Origin: Lewinellaceae bacterium
GTDB lineage: Bacteria > Bacteroidota > Bacteroidia > Chitinophagales > Saprospiraceae
Assembly: GCA_020636255.1 (NCBI GenBank)
Contig: JACJYE010000010.1
Span: 124,001 to 188,000, forward strand
DNA: 64,000 nucleotides
Reading direction: 5' to 3'
Of the stretch, positions 1 to 8,560 are shown one piece after another. The position numbers were made by a program, and so were the translations under genes. Below the pieces are notes generated by a model that was not told the DNA's origin, did not search any database, and was given only the letters and a program-made list of their open reading frames with translations. Position 1 is the stretch's first letter. The number at the start of each line of letters is the position of its first letter.

Positions 1-219
1 CGCGTGCTGGCGCGAGAGATCACTGACCCCCTGGCCCTACAGCGGCCTGGCGCCACTGGCGCCCTCAACATCATCGACCTGGCCAACCTCGATACGATCA
101 GTTTCATCGCCACCGACGACCTTGGACGGGTATACCCGGACGGCAGTTTCGAAGTACTGGGCCGGCATGATGCCGGCGATGCCCGGGGGTGCAATCTGCT
201 GGTCGCGGATGTAGGATAA
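1..219 (+). CDS. LuxE/PaaK-like acyltransferase, C-terminal end (partial)
   Basis: The reading frame is open from the first base of the window and ends at the TAA at 217-219, so only the last 72 codons are seen. The tail contains GATGALNIIDLANLDT, TDDLGRVYPDGSFEVLGR and a closing RGCNLLV. This resembles the C-terminus of adenylate-forming enzymes of the LuxE/PaaK type, which in Bacteroidota are annotated as acyl-protein synthetase or acyltransferase. Family members activate or transfer fatty acyl groups. A LuxC-like acyl-CoA reductase, the usual functional partner of LuxE, lies 32 kb away at 32347-33375. The next gene is convergent, with a 14-bp gap. The family call rests on a short piece, and the substrate is unknown. 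Confidence 0.6.
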   Translation, partial: RVLAREITDPLALQRPGATGALNIIDLANLDTISFIATDDLGRVYPDGSFEVLGRHDAGDARGCNLLVADVG

Positions 220-233
220 GCTATAAGCTCCCC

Positions 234-926
234 TTACCCATCGTACGAGTAAAGCTTCAGTTCCTCGATCAGGTTCACCAGTTTGCGGGCGTAGCCGGGG
301 TCGGTAGCATAACCGGCACGCGCCAGCCCGTTAGCCCAGCCTTTGTAGTCGTCCTGTTCGAGCAGGAAGAGTTGCTGGTATCGCGGGTTCTGCCTGAGCA
401 TCAGGCTGTGGGCGCGCCAGCTTTCCCATGCGTTGCTGTACTTGCGGAAGAAATCCTTGTGGCTGTCGTCGGAAAAATTGCTGCAGTGCCCCGGGCTGCA
501 ATTGCGCGAAAAGCATTTGATCCCGAAGTGGTTGTTGTTGCGGCTGGCGATGGGGCTGTCGCCGGCGTCGCTTTCCAGCAGCCCCTGCGCCAGCTTGATG
601 CTGGCCGGGATGCCGAATTTCTCCTGCTCTGCCTGGGCGACTTTGGAGAAGCGTCGTACGTAGGCCTGCTGTTCTTGTAGTTTGCTACTGCTTCCCTTCA
701 GAGCTGCAGGCCGGGCCAGGGCTTCGGCTTCGGGTTTATCGCCGTTCACGTTCAGAAAGGGCCGTTCTGTGCTGAATCGGAACTCAACGGTAAGGTTACG
801 TTCCAATAGCATAAACAGTAGAAATGCCGCGAGCCCGATACGGAGCCAGTGGCGCTCGAGAGTGGTGGATACCAGGCCCCAAACCAGTTGGAACCTGTTG
901 CGGAGTAAAGGTAGTTTGATGGCCAT
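234..926 (-). CDS. Membrane-anchored glucosaminidase (FlgJ/LytG-type)
   Basis: This 230-residue protein probably cleaves the peptidoglycan glycan backbone as an N-acetylglucosaminidase of the mannosyl-glycoprotein endo-beta-N-acetylglucosaminidase-like family. A single hydrophobic segment at about residues 28-43 follows a basic N-terminus, so it is likely a type II membrane protein facing the periplasm. The catalytic domain covers about residues 90-225. Its LAQGLLESDAGDS motif puts the general acid at Glu118, and NNNHFGIKC is the usual second signature. Four Cys in the middle of the domain are also seen in Bacteroidota relatives. The ATG at 924-926 is the only start upstream of the membrane segment. 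It is transcribed alone and convergent with the LuxE-like gene. Confidence 0.8.
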   Translation of the reverse strand: MAIKLPLLRNRFQLVWGLVSTTLERHWLRIGLAAFLLFMLLERNLTVEFRFSTERPFLNVNGDKPEAEALARPAALKGSSSKLQEQQAYVRRFSKVAQAEQEKFGIPASIKLAQGLLESDAGDSPIASRNNNHFGIKCFSRNCSPGHCSNFSDDSHKDFFRKYSNAWESWRAHSLMLRQNPRYQQLFLLEQDDYKGWANGLARAGYATDPGYARKLVNLIEELKLYSYDG

Positions 927-1058
927 AAGCGTTGAGATTTACAGGTTAAGCGTTACACAAGAAACCGCTTTCCTGCGGCTTTAATTTCCAAAATGAGCGG
1001 AAGTTCCTAACGGCTTGGATGTGAAATGGCTGTGAAAAAATGTTGGCGAAAGGGTAGA

Positions 1059-1107
1059 GGCTTGAAAATCAAGCCGGAAGGTACATTACAAAAAATAGGC
1101 TATTTTT
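1059..1107. repeat. Two short palindromes upstream of the saccharopine-dehydrogenase-like gene
   Basis: The 213-bp divergent region 927-1139 has no gene. It holds a perfect 7-bp stem GGCTTGA/TCAAGCC with a 3-base spacer at 1059-1075. A second perfect palindrome at 1091-1107, AAAAATAG G CTATTTTT, lies 33 bp before the ATG at 1140. The second is placed like an operator, but no regulator is identified and no TAnnTTTG element is seen. Function is not shown. Confidence 0.3.
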
Positions 1108-1139
1108 CAGCATCAGGAACAAAACACGAACAAACCCAA

Positions 1140-2210
1140 ATGCAGAAAAAAAGGCAATATTGTTTGTTGTACGGTGCAACAGGTTATACCGGGCAGCTCA
1201 TCGCCCGCCGGGCGGCGGAACAGGGGATACCTCTAATACTTGCGGGGCGCAATGCTGAAAAAGTAGCAGCGCTGGCTACACAGCTGGGCTTCGATTACCA
1301 GGTGTTTGGGCTGGAAGATATCGATGAGATAGAAGAGAACATTCGGGGCGCCGGTGTCGTCCTGCATGCAGCCGGGCCTTTCATCCGCACCGCCGCGCCG
1401 ATGATGGAGGCCTGCCTGCGTGCCGGGGTGCATTATCTGGACATCACCGGAGAGATCGACGTTTTTGAAGCCGCAGCAGCCCTGGGGCCCCGCGCCAGCG
1501 AGGCCGGTATCATGATGATGCCTGGCGCAGGTTTCGATGTGGTGCCTACCGACTGCCTGGCATTATACCTCAAAGAGCAGCTTCCCAATGCTACTTACCT
1601 GAGCCTCGCTTTTGCCTCTGTTGGCTCGGGGCCTTCTCACGGCACTGCAATGACGATGCTGGAAATACTAGGTGGCCCAGGCGCTGTGCGCCGCAATGGG
1701 AAGATCGAAGCCGTGCCTATGGGCCATAAGGTTATGACAGTGGCTTTCAGCAATAAGCTAAATCGTTTTGCCATGGCCATTCCATGGGGTGATGTTTCGA
1801 CTGCTTATTACAGCACAGGCATTCCCAATATAGAAGTGTATTCTTCCGTACACCCCAGGACGCACAGGCGCCTTCGGTGGCAACGTTACTACAACTGGCT
1901 TTTGCGCAGCGGGCTGGTGCGCCGCTTTCTGCGGCCCAGGATTGCCCGGCGGGCTGCCGGGCCTACCGATGAGCAGCGGGCCAACGGGCGGTCATACGTA
2001 TGGGGTAATGTGCGCAACGATACCGGTGCACAGTGTACAGCCCGGTTGTCATTGCCCAATGGCTATACGCTGACGGCAATTACCGGGCTCCTTATCGCGC
2101 AAAAGGTGTTGTCGGGCCATGCCCCCGCTGGGTTTCAGTCCCCGGCAATGGCTTATGGGGCCGGGCTCATCCTGGAAGTGGAAGGGGTGAGCCGGGAAGA
2201 TGTGATTTAA
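1140..2210 (+). CDS. Saccharopine dehydrogenase-like NAD(P)-binding oxidoreductase
   Basis: A 356-residue protein with an N-terminal Rossmann fold: LYGATGYTGQLIARRAAEQG at about residues 8-27 is the dinucleotide-binding loop. It belongs to the saccharopine dehydrogenase-like family that includes trans-acting enoyl reductases; the reaction in this organism is not predictable. HAAGPFIRTAAPMMEACLRAG and HYLDITGE are typical of the family and fix the fold. The frame stays open upstream to 1026, but the extra 38 residues lie before the conserved domain, so I chose the ATG at 1140. It is monocistronic and convergent with the MoeB-like gene, with only 6 bp between the stop codons. Confidence 0.8.
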   Translation: MQKKRQYCLLYGATGYTGQLIARRAAEQGIPLILAGRNAEKVAALATQLGFDYQVFGLEDIDEIEENIRGAGVVLHAAGPFIRTAAPMMEACLRAGVHYLDITGEIDVFEAAAALGPRASEAGIMMMPGAGFDVVPTDCLALYLKEQLPNATYLSLAFASVGSGPSHGTAMTMLEILGGPGAVRRNGKIEAVPMGHKVMTVAFSNKLNRFAMAIPWGDVSTAYYSTGIPNIEVYSSVHPRTHRRLRWQRYYNWLLRSGLVRRFLRPRIARRAAGPTDEQRANGRSYVWGNVRNDTGAQCTARLSLPNGYTLTAITGLLIAQKVLSGHAPAGFQSPAMAYGAGLILEVEGVSREDVI

Positions 2211-2216
2211 GCACTT

Positions 2217-3350
2217 TCAATACTGCTTCATCGAAGGGTCGATCTCGCGTGCCCAGGCGAGGATGCCACCTCGGAGGTTGTACAGGTTGCCCTGCCCGGT
2301 ATGCTTCTGCAACTGGCGGATAGCTTCGGCGCTTCTCTTGCCGGACCGGCAGTAAAGGATCACCATTTTATCATGCGCGATGCGATCGGCGGCAGCCAGG
2401 ATCTCGTTCGGTGGGATCAGCTCGCCGCCGAGGTTGGCGATACCGTATTCGTACGGCTCACGAACATCTATCAACTGAAAATCGGCCTGCTCGGCCATCA
2501 GGGCCTGTAGTTCCTGAACACTGGCCTCTTTTACGGGGGAGGGAGGAGCTGGCGCACAAAACTGTTCGTAATCGATGAGTTCTGTGATCCCGGGGCCTGC
2601 CCCGGGAGGCAATTTCAGAATGCGGGTAGTGAGCGTAGCAGCGTCGAATAACAGGAGTTTACCTGCAAGCGGTTCTCCGATACCGGCCAGTATCTTTATA
2701 GCCTCGTTGGCCTGGATGCTGCCTATGATGCCGGGAAGTACGCCCAATACGCCGCCTTCGGCGCAGTTGGGCACCAGCTCAGGCGGGGGGGGAGTGGGGA
2801 AGAGGCCCCGGTAATTGGGGCTACGCTGGCCGTCGGGGAGCGGGTAGTTAAACACCGAAGCCTGCCCTTCAAAGCGGAATATAGATCCATACACAAGGGG
2901 TTTGCCTGCCAGTACACAGGCATCGTTGGACAGGTAGCGGGTGGGGAAATTGTCCGTTCCGTCAATGATTACATCATAGGGGGCGATGATTTCCAGCGCG
3001 TTATCGCGGGTGAACGCAACGGGGTATGTTTCAACCTTGATATGTGGGTTGAGGGCCAGCAGCCGGCGCCGTGCAGCTTCGGCCTTGAGCTGGCCGACGT
3101 CGTCAATGGTGTATAGCACCTGGCGCTGCAGGTTGGTTTCCTCCACCTGGTCGAAATCGACAATGCCAATATGTCCTACGCCGGCGGCGGCCAGGTACAG
3201 CAATACAGGAGCCCCCAAGCCTCCGGCCCCGATGACGAGGGCCTTGCCAGCCTTAAGTTTTTCCTGGCCTTCCATGCCAAATCCGGGCAGGGCCAGGTGC
3301 CGGGCATATCGCCTGAGCTCTTCCTGGTTCAGTTTTTCCTTTTTTGTCAT
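2217..3350 (-). CDS. MoeB/ThiF-type adenylyltransferase with C-terminal rhodanese domain
   Basis: A 377-residue E1-like enzyme that should adenylate the C-terminal Gly-Gly of a sulfur-carrier protein (MoaD or ThiS type), with a rhodanese domain to supply sulfur. The Rossmann motif GAGGLG is at residues 41-46, IVDFDQVEETNLQRQ follows, and the conserved Cys of NCAEGGVLGVLPG is Cys196. The rhodanese domain spans about 285-370, with the active loop CRSGKRS starting at Cys334. Odd: the first zinc-binding CxxC pair usual in MoeB, before the ITELIDYEQFC stretch, is replaced by a Gly/Pro-rich GAGPG. No moa or thi genes are nearby, so molybdopterin versus thiamine cannot be decided. Confidence 0.85.
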   Translation of the reverse strand: MTKKEKLNQEELRRYARHLALPGFGMEGQEKLKAGKALVIGAGGLGAPVLLYLAAAGVGHIGIVDFDQVEETNLQRQVLYTIDDVGQLKAEAARRRLLALNPHIKVETYPVAFTRDNALEIIAPYDVIIDGTDNFPTRYLSNDACVLAGKPLVYGSIFRFEGQASVFNYPLPDGQRSPNYRGLFPTPPPPELVPNCAEGGVLGVLPGIIGSIQANEAIKILAGIGEPLAGKLLLFDAATLTTRILKLPPGAGPGITELIDYEQFCAPAPPSPVKEASVQELQALMAEQADFQLIDVREPYEYGIANLGGELIPPNEILAAADRIAHDKMVILYCRSGKRSAEAIRQLQKHTGQGNLYNLRGGILAWAREIDPSMKQY

Positions 3351-3437
3351 ATATCAAACAACGAAAAAATCGGTTTTAATTTTTTTTATTCAAAATAAAT
3401 TGTGATTTTTGTGATATATAATCGGTTTTTGGGATTG

Positions 3438-3472
3438 CCTCTTCCTGCGCTCTTGCAGGAGGAGGTTTTTTT
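3438..3472 (+). terminator. Intrinsic terminator on the plus strand, no upstream gene
   Basis: An 11-bp stem pairs 3438-3448 with 3455-3465 (one G-T pair) around a 6-base loop. Seven T follow at 3466-3472, the classical form of a Rho-independent terminator reading rightward. The flanking genes (2217-3350 and 3511-4572) are both on the minus strand, so the terminator fits no annotated transcript. It may end a short RNA starting in the AT-rich 3351-3437 stretch, or insulate antisense transcription. The opposite strand lacks a T-run. Confidence 0.6.
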
Positions 3473-3510
3473 ATGCCGGCCATGACAAGGGAGATGCTGC
3501 CGCTTAGAGG

Positions 3511-4572
3511 TTACTCACCGATCAGTATACTCTGTTTGAAGTCTTTCTGGAGCAGGAGCTGAATGTTGGTAAGCACGATGGCGCCCATCGTTTTGCATTT
3601 CTCAAAGCTTCTGTTTTTGTGGTGATAGCCGAGGTCCTCCTTGAGTTGGCCGATCTTTTCCTCGGTAGATAGTTCATCCCGGACCATGACCTCCATCAGG
3701 CCGGAAAATTGCTCGGCCGATGTTTTTACGCGGGCGGCAATGAGGCTCCGCTCTTCCAGTTGGTATTGCGTTACCGTTTCAGGGCGCATGTGCTTCATGC
3801 CCAGGAAGATCACGGGGTTGTTCTCCTTAAAATACTGAGGCAGGTAAAAACTCTTACGCCCTTCGTATGATTGCTGGTCAAAATCGATAGCCCGGAGGCG
3901 AAACTGGGAGCCCTCGATGTCGGGGGTGATGCCTACTATGTAATTGTAGGAACGCATATCGCCGAGCAGGCGCACGAAACATCGCTCGTTGAATTTGATG
4001 AACTCCTTGGCGATGCGTATCTGGTTGAATGGCGTGTCGACCAGGTGGTGTTTCATGAAATCGTCGCCGGGAATGCCTGCAACGTGTTCTTCCACCATAG
4101 TGTCGCCGTCAACCAGGAACATTACGCGGTTTGGTGAGAGCAGGTCTTCAAGTTCTAGTCCATAGATGCGCGATGCGTCGGCCTTTTTGACGTAAAAGTG
4201 GTCGTAGTTGTCGTTCAGGCGGTTGATGATGCGGATGCGGAAGGGTTTGGTATTGCCGAAGGTACAGAAGTCGATACGGGCTACGGTGAGGTGTTGCAGG
4301 ACCTCTACATCGCCATCTGTTTTCAACAGGGCGTATATGAATTTCATAGCCTCGTTCACGTATTCCCGGTCGGACTCCGAAAAGAACACCGTTTCCCAAA
4401 GCGTGTCATGCCCTACCTGGTCGACCAGGGGGATAGAAGTATCATAGCGCAACAGGTCGCGGTACTGGATAGGGAGTTTAGTAGCCCGGTTGTGCAGGCT
4501 GAGGTATTTGCGCAAGGGTTCCCGAACGGGGATCAGCACTTTCTTTTTTGAGGGTACGTTTCCTTTCATCAT
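3511..4572 (-). CDS. Conserved protein of unknown function, possibly protein-kinase-like
   Basis: I do not recognise this 353-residue protein as a named family. It has no signal peptide or membrane segment, so it should be cytoplasmic. Several features recall the kinase or aminoglycoside-phosphotransferase fold: FYVKKAD at about 127-133 could be a lysine strand, GDMRSYNYIVGI at about 204-215 could match a catalytic loop, and LRAIDFDQQSY at about 226-236 looks like the metal-binding DFG/DFD region. This is pattern resemblance only. The gene starts 16 bp after the propionyl-CoA synthetase stop on the same strand, so it is probably the last gene of that operon. Met1 and Met2 are both possible starts. 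Confidence 0.6.
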   Translation of the reverse strand: MMKGNVPSKKKVLIPVREPLRKYLSLHNRATKLPIQYRDLLRYDTSIPLVDQVGHDTLWETVFFSESDREYVNEAMKFIYALLKTDGDVEVLQHLTVARIDFCTFGNTKPFRIRIINRLNDNYDHFYVKKADASRIYGLELEDLLSPNRVMFLVDGDTMVEEHVAGIPGDDFMKHHLVDTPFNQIRIAKEFIKFNERCFVRLLGDMRSYNYIVGITPDIEGSQFRLRAIDFDQQSYEGRKSFYLPQYFKENNPVIFLGMKHMRPETVTQYQLEERSLIAARVKTSAEQFSGLMEVMVRDELSTEEKIGQLKEDLGYHHKNRSFEKCKTMGAIVLTNIQLLLQKDFKQSILIGE

Positions 4573-4588
4573 AGGCGCTCCCGTTCGG

Positions 4589-6490
4589 TCAGGCTTCTTT
4601 GGCCTCGCCGATGCCTTTGGTTTTCATCAGCGTTTCCAGCTCGCCGAGCACGCTGCCGTCTTCTATGGTAGAAGGCGGGTTGTACGGCTCCTGGTCAGCA
4701 ATAAAACGCATGATGCGGCGAAGTATTTTTCCCGACCTCGTCTTGGGGAGGCGCGATGTAATAGCTACCCGTTTGAAAGCGGCTACGGGGCCTACTTTTT
4801 CGCGCACCATCCGCACCAGCTCTTTTTCCAGTTCGGCTTCGGCCATATTGACCCCTCCTTTCAGGACGACGAAGCCCACTGGAACCTGCCCCTTCATGTG
4901 GTCATGTATCCCAATAACGGCGCATTCGGCAACAGAGGGGTGGGAGGCCACCACTTCTTCCATGGCGGAAGTGGACAGCCGGTGGCCGGCAACATTGATG
5001 ATGTCATCGATCCTGCCCGTGATGAACACGTAACCGTCTTCGTCCGTATAACCGCCGTCTCCGGTAAAATAGTACCCTGGATACGGGCTGAGGTACGAAG
5101 AGATAAAGCGGCTGTTGTCGTTCCACAGCCCGGGCAGGCAACCCGGAGGAAGCGGGGTGGAGACCAGCACTGTGCCTTCCTGGTTCGGAGGCAGAGGGTT
5201 GCCATCGGGGCCGACGACGATGAGGCCGTAACCGCATACCGGCTTTCCTGCTGAGCCTGGTTTGATGGGAAGCAGTTCTATACCAACCATATTGGCGAGC
5301 ATCGGCCAACCCGATTCCGTCTGCCACCAGTGGTCAATGACCGGAATGCCCAGCAGTTGCTGCGACCACTCGAGGGTGGCCACATCGCAGCGCTCGCCGG
5401 CGAGGAAGAGGTATTTCAGGCTGCTGGTATCGTATCGTTGCCTGAGCAATCCATTGGGGTCTTCTTTTTTAATGGCCCTGATGGCCGTAGGCGCAGTAAA
5501 CAACACCCGGACGCGGTATTCCTCGATCATGCGCCAGAACGCGCCCGCATCGGGGGTGCGCACCGGTTTGCCTTCATACAGGATAGTGGAACAGCCATAC
5601 AGCAGCGGCCCATAGATGATATAGGAATGCCCGACCACCCATCCTACGTCCGATGCAGCCCAGTACACTTCGCCAGGCTCGGCGCCGTAGATGTATTTCA
5701 TGCTGAACTTCAGTGCGACGGCATGCCCACCGTTGTCGCGGATAACGCCTTTGGGGCGGCCCGTCGTTCCGGAGGTGTAGAGGATATAAAGGGGGTCGGT
5801 GGCATCGACCACGACATAATCAGCTGGTTGGGCGCCGGCGCGCAGGCTTTCCCAGTCGAAATCGCGGCCTGCTTTCAGGGGCGCCGTGATAAAAGGCCGT
5901 TGGTAGACAATACAACCTTCCGGCTGGTGGCTCGATTCTTCCAGGGCGGCATTGACGATCTTCATATAATCGATCACCTTATCGATCTCCAGGCCGCCGC
6001 TGGCAGTGAGCAGAAGCTTTGGCCGGGCATCGTCAATACGGATAGCCAGCTCCCGTGGAGCGAACCCCCCGAATACGACGGAATGGATGGCTCCCAGGCG
6101 GGCGCAAGCCAGCATGGCGATCACCGTTTCCGGGATCATGGGCATGTAGATAATGACCGTATCGCCCTTCTGTACCCCCCTTGCCTTCAGCACGCCTGCA
6201 AACAGGCGTACTTCCTCCAGCAACTCGGCGTAGGTGTATTTTTTCTTGGTATTGGTTACCGGCGAGTCGTAGTAGAGGGCAACCTGGTTAGCGCGCCCGT
6301 GCTCGACGTGGTAGTCGAGGGCCAGGTAGGAAGTGTTGAGCTTTCCGTTTTTGAACCAGCGGTAAAGCCCCCGTTCGTCTTTAAAGCTAATTTCGCTGGG
6401 TTTTTCAAACCAGCTGATCGCTTCGGCCTGCTCTTTCCAGAAGCCGTCGGGGTCGGACATGCTGCGTCCGTAGAATTCCTGGTAAGTCAT
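4589..6490 (-). CDS. prpE: Propionyl-CoA synthetase-like acyl-CoA ligase
   Basis: A 633-residue AMP-forming acyl-CoA synthetase. It adenylates a short-chain acid, probably propionate, and transfers it to CoA. Visible core motifs are ILYTSGTTGRPKG (P-loop), DHWWQTETGW (substrate-pocket region), FTGDGGYTDEDGY and the C-terminal SRLPKTRSGKILRR with the catalytic, acetylatable Lys. DHWWQTETGW fits PrpE/ACSS3 rather than acetyl-CoA synthetase, whose equivalent in the next gene is DTWWQTETGG. An in-frame TTG start at 6508 exists, but the ATG at 6488-6490 begins the usual MTYQEFYGRS N-terminus. A TACCTTTG sequence at 6506-6513 could be a -7 promoter element just upstream. It lies 84 bp downstream of the acetyl-CoA synthetase gene. 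Confidence 0.85.
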   Translation of the reverse strand: MTYQEFYGRSMSDPDGFWKEQAEAISWFEKPSEISFKDERGLYRWFKNGKLNTSYLALDYHVEHGRANQVALYYDSPVTNTKKKYTYAELLEEVRLFAGVLKARGVQKGDTVIIYMPMIPETVIAMLACARLGAIHSVVFGGFAPRELAIRIDDARPKLLLTASGGLEIDKVIDYMKIVNAALEESSHQPEGCIVYQRPFITAPLKAGRDFDWESLRAGAQPADYVVVDATDPLYILYTSGTTGRPKGVIRDNGGHAVALKFSMKYIYGAEPGEVYWAASDVGWVVGHSYIIYGPLLYGCSTILYEGKPVRTPDAGAFWRMIEEYRVRVLFTAPTAIRAIKKEDPNGLLRQRYDTSSLKYLFLAGERCDVATLEWSQQLLGIPVIDHWWQTESGWPMLANMVGIELLPIKPGSAGKPVCGYGLIVVGPDGNPLPPNQEGTVLVSTPLPPGCLPGLWNDNSRFISSYLSPYPGYYFTGDGGYTDEDGYVFITGRIDDIINVAGHRLSTSAMEEVVASHPSVAECAVIGIHDHMKGQVPVGFVVLKGGVNMAEAELEKELVRMVREKVGPVAAFKRVAITSRLPKTRSGKILRRIMRFIADQEPYNPPSTIEDGSVLGELETLMKTKGIGEAKEA

Positions 6491-6526
6491 ATCGTGATCG
6501 GTTTTCAAAGGTAAAGGGCGATATTA

Positions 6527-6567
6527 GGCGCCATCGCCTCAAGATAAGCCCCGAAGGCGATGGCGCC
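6527..6567. repeat. 12-bp perfect inverted repeat between the two CoA-ligase genes
   Basis: GGCGCCATCGCC at 6527-6538 and its exact reverse complement at 6556-6567 surround a 17-base loop. The hairpin is strong but lacks a T-run on either strand, so it is not a standard intrinsic terminator. It could be an mRNA stability or attenuation element that separates expression of the acetyl-CoA synthetase gene from the propionyl-CoA synthetase gene. Confidence 0.55.
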
Positions 6568-6574
6568 AATGACA

Positions 6575-8479
6575 TCAGTCAGCCAGTGCACCCGTTTTGA
6601 TCTCGTCGACCACTTCCGGGTTGAGCAGGGTAGACACGTCGCCGAGATTAGAGGTATCGCCGGAGGCAACCTTGCGGAGGATGCGCCGCATGATCTTTCC
6701 CGAGCGCGTTTTCGGTAAACCGGAGACGATCTGGATCTTGTCGGGCTTGGCGATCGGGCCGATCTCTTTGGTGACCACCGCCAGGATCTCCTTGCGGAAG
6801 GCCTCTTCGTCGCCTACCGGCCCGGAAACGATGACGTAGGCGTAAATACCTTGCCCTTTGATCTCATGCGGGTAACCTACTACAGCCGATTCGATCACTT
6901 TGGGGTGCTCGTTAATGGCGTTCTCCACTTCTGCCGTACCCATTCGGTGGCCGGAGACATTGATAACGTCGTCGACCCTGCCGATGATGCGGTACATACC
7001 GTTTTTGTCGCGGCGTGCGCCGTCGCCGGTGAAGTACATATCCTGGAAAGCGGCGAAGTAGGTCTGGCGGCAACGTTCGTGGTCGCCATAGGTTGTGCGC
7101 AGCATGGAAGGCCAGGGGAATTTCATGCAGAGGAGCCCTTCGACATCGTTGCCTTCCAGCAGCGCTCCGTTGGAGTCTACCAGGCAGGGCTGAATGCCGG
7201 GCAGCGGATATCCCGCATGCGCCGGTTTCATGGGGCTAAGGCCACCGAGCCCGGAAATCAGGATGCCGCCGGTTTCCGTTTGCCACCAGGTGTCCACGAT
7301 GGGGGCATTGCCTTTACCTATCCTGTGGTAGTACCATTCCCAGGCTTCTTCATTGATCGGTTCGCCTACTGAGCCTAAGACTTTAATGGAGCTGAGGTCG
7401 TAGCCTTCCGTCCACTTGTCGCCCTGGGCCATCAGCGCCCGGATAGCGGTTGGGGCGGTATAGAACTGGTTGACCTTGTGTTTTTCGCAGACCGCCCAGA
7501 AGCGCCCTGCATCGGGGTAGGTGGGCACCCCTTCGAACATCAGCGTTGTTGCGCCGGCCAGCAGAGGCCCGTAAACGATATAAGAGTGGCCGGTGATCCA
7601 GCCAATATCGGCTGTACACCAGTAGATGTCGCCGTCCTGATACTGGAATACATTCTTGAAAGAATAGGCGGTGTATACCATAAACCCGCCACAGGTATGC
7701 ACAACTCCTTTGGGTTTGCCGGTCGAGCCCGAAGTGTAGAGGATGAAAAGCATATCTTCTGCATCCATTTCTTCGGCTTCGCAGATGGCGCTTTGGCCGT
7801 CCACTTCATCGTGCCACCACTTGTAGCGCGCATCCGGCATGTCGGCCGGGCCGCCCGTATTTTTGTGGACGAGCACTGTTTCGACGCTTTCGCAACCCAT
7901 GTTCATCGCCTGGTCCACGACTTCCTTGACAGGGATGCTCTTGGCGCCGCGGTCGTTATAATCCGAACAGATGACCATTTTGCACTGCGCGTCGATGATG
8001 CGGTCGGCCAGCGCCTGAGCGGAGAAGCCTGCGAAGACGACCGAGTGAACGGCCCCTATACGGGCACACGCCAGTACGCCTATGGCAAGTTCCGGCACCA
8101 TAGGCATGTAAAAACAAACGCGGTCGCCTTTACCTACGCCGTTGGCCTTGAGCGCATTGGCCGTTTTGCAAACGGCCGCGTGCAATTCTTTATAGGTATA
8201 CTTCTGTACCGGCGCCTCGGGGCGGTTTGGCTCGAAAAGGATGGCAACCTGGCCGCCACGGGTATCCAGATGGCGGTCCAGGCAATTCTCAGTGATGTTC
8301 AGTTTGCCGCCTGCAAACCATTTCACATTGGGTTCACGAAAGTTCCACTCCAGTGTTTTATCCCATTTTCTGCGCCAGGTAAAGGTCGATGCCTGTTCGG
8401 CCCAAAAGCCTTCGGGGTCTTCGACGCTGCGCTTATAAACATCCTTGTATTCATCGAAAGATTTGATCTGTAGAGTCAT
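6575..8479 (-). CDS. acs: Acetyl-CoA synthetase (AMP-forming)
   Basis: A 634-residue acetate-CoA ligase that converts acetate, ATP and CoA to acetyl-CoA, AMP and pyrophosphate in the cytoplasm. Length and motifs match the family closely: ILYTSGSTGKPKGVVH as P-loop, DTWWQTETGG at the acetate/AMP pocket, MYFTGDGARRD, and SGLPKTRSGKIMRRIL carrying the conserved Lys that is a target of reversible acetylation in well-studied Acs enzymes. Upstream on the same strand are a receiver protein and a symporter-kinase resembling CrbS, which in Vibrio and Pseudomonas controls acs. This makes acetate-responsive regulation likely. The 81-bp leader (8480-8560) is very AT-rich and contains an imperfect AGATAT/ATATCT palindrome near 8515-8536. 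Confidence 0.95.
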   Translation of the reverse strand: MTLQIKSFDEYKDVYKRSVEDPEGFWAEQASTFTWRRKWDKTLEWNFREPNVKWFAGGKLNITENCLDRHLDTRGGQVAILFEPNRPEAPVQKYTYKELHAAVCKTANALKANGVGKGDRVCFYMPMVPELAIGVLACARIGAVHSVVFAGFSAQALADRIIDAQCKMVICSDYNDRGAKSIPVKEVVDQAMNMGCESVETVLVHKNTGGPADMPDARYKWWHDEVDGQSAICEAEEMDAEDMLFILYTSGSTGKPKGVVHTCGGFMVYTAYSFKNVFQYQDGDIYWCTADIGWITGHSYIVYGPLLAGATTLMFEGVPTYPDAGRFWAVCEKHKVNQFYTAPTAIRALMAQGDKWTEGYDLSSIKVLGSVGEPINEEAWEWYYHRIGKGNAPIVDTWWQTETGGILISGLGGLSPMKPAHAGYPLPGIQPCLVDSNGALLEGNDVEGLLCMKFPWPSMLRTTYGDHERCRQTYFAAFQDMYFTGDGARRDKNGMYRIIGRVDDVINVSGHRMGTAEVENAINEHPKVIESAVVGYPHEIKGQGIYAYVIVSGPVGDEEAFRKEILAVVTKEIGPIAKPDKIQIVSGLPKTRSGKIMRRILRKVASGDTSNLGDVSTLLNPEVVDEIKTGALAD

Positions 8480-8560
8480 AATCGCTATGTTGTTTTATGA
8501 TTCAATACTTATCTAGATATTTATATGTATATATCTGTAAAATAAAAAATTTTAATCCAT

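Noticed and set aside
5330..6514. Long antisense frames opposite acs and prpE (also 7478-8473)
   Set aside because: They mirror highly conserved synthetase genes, have no recognisable domains and arise from GC-rich codon usage.
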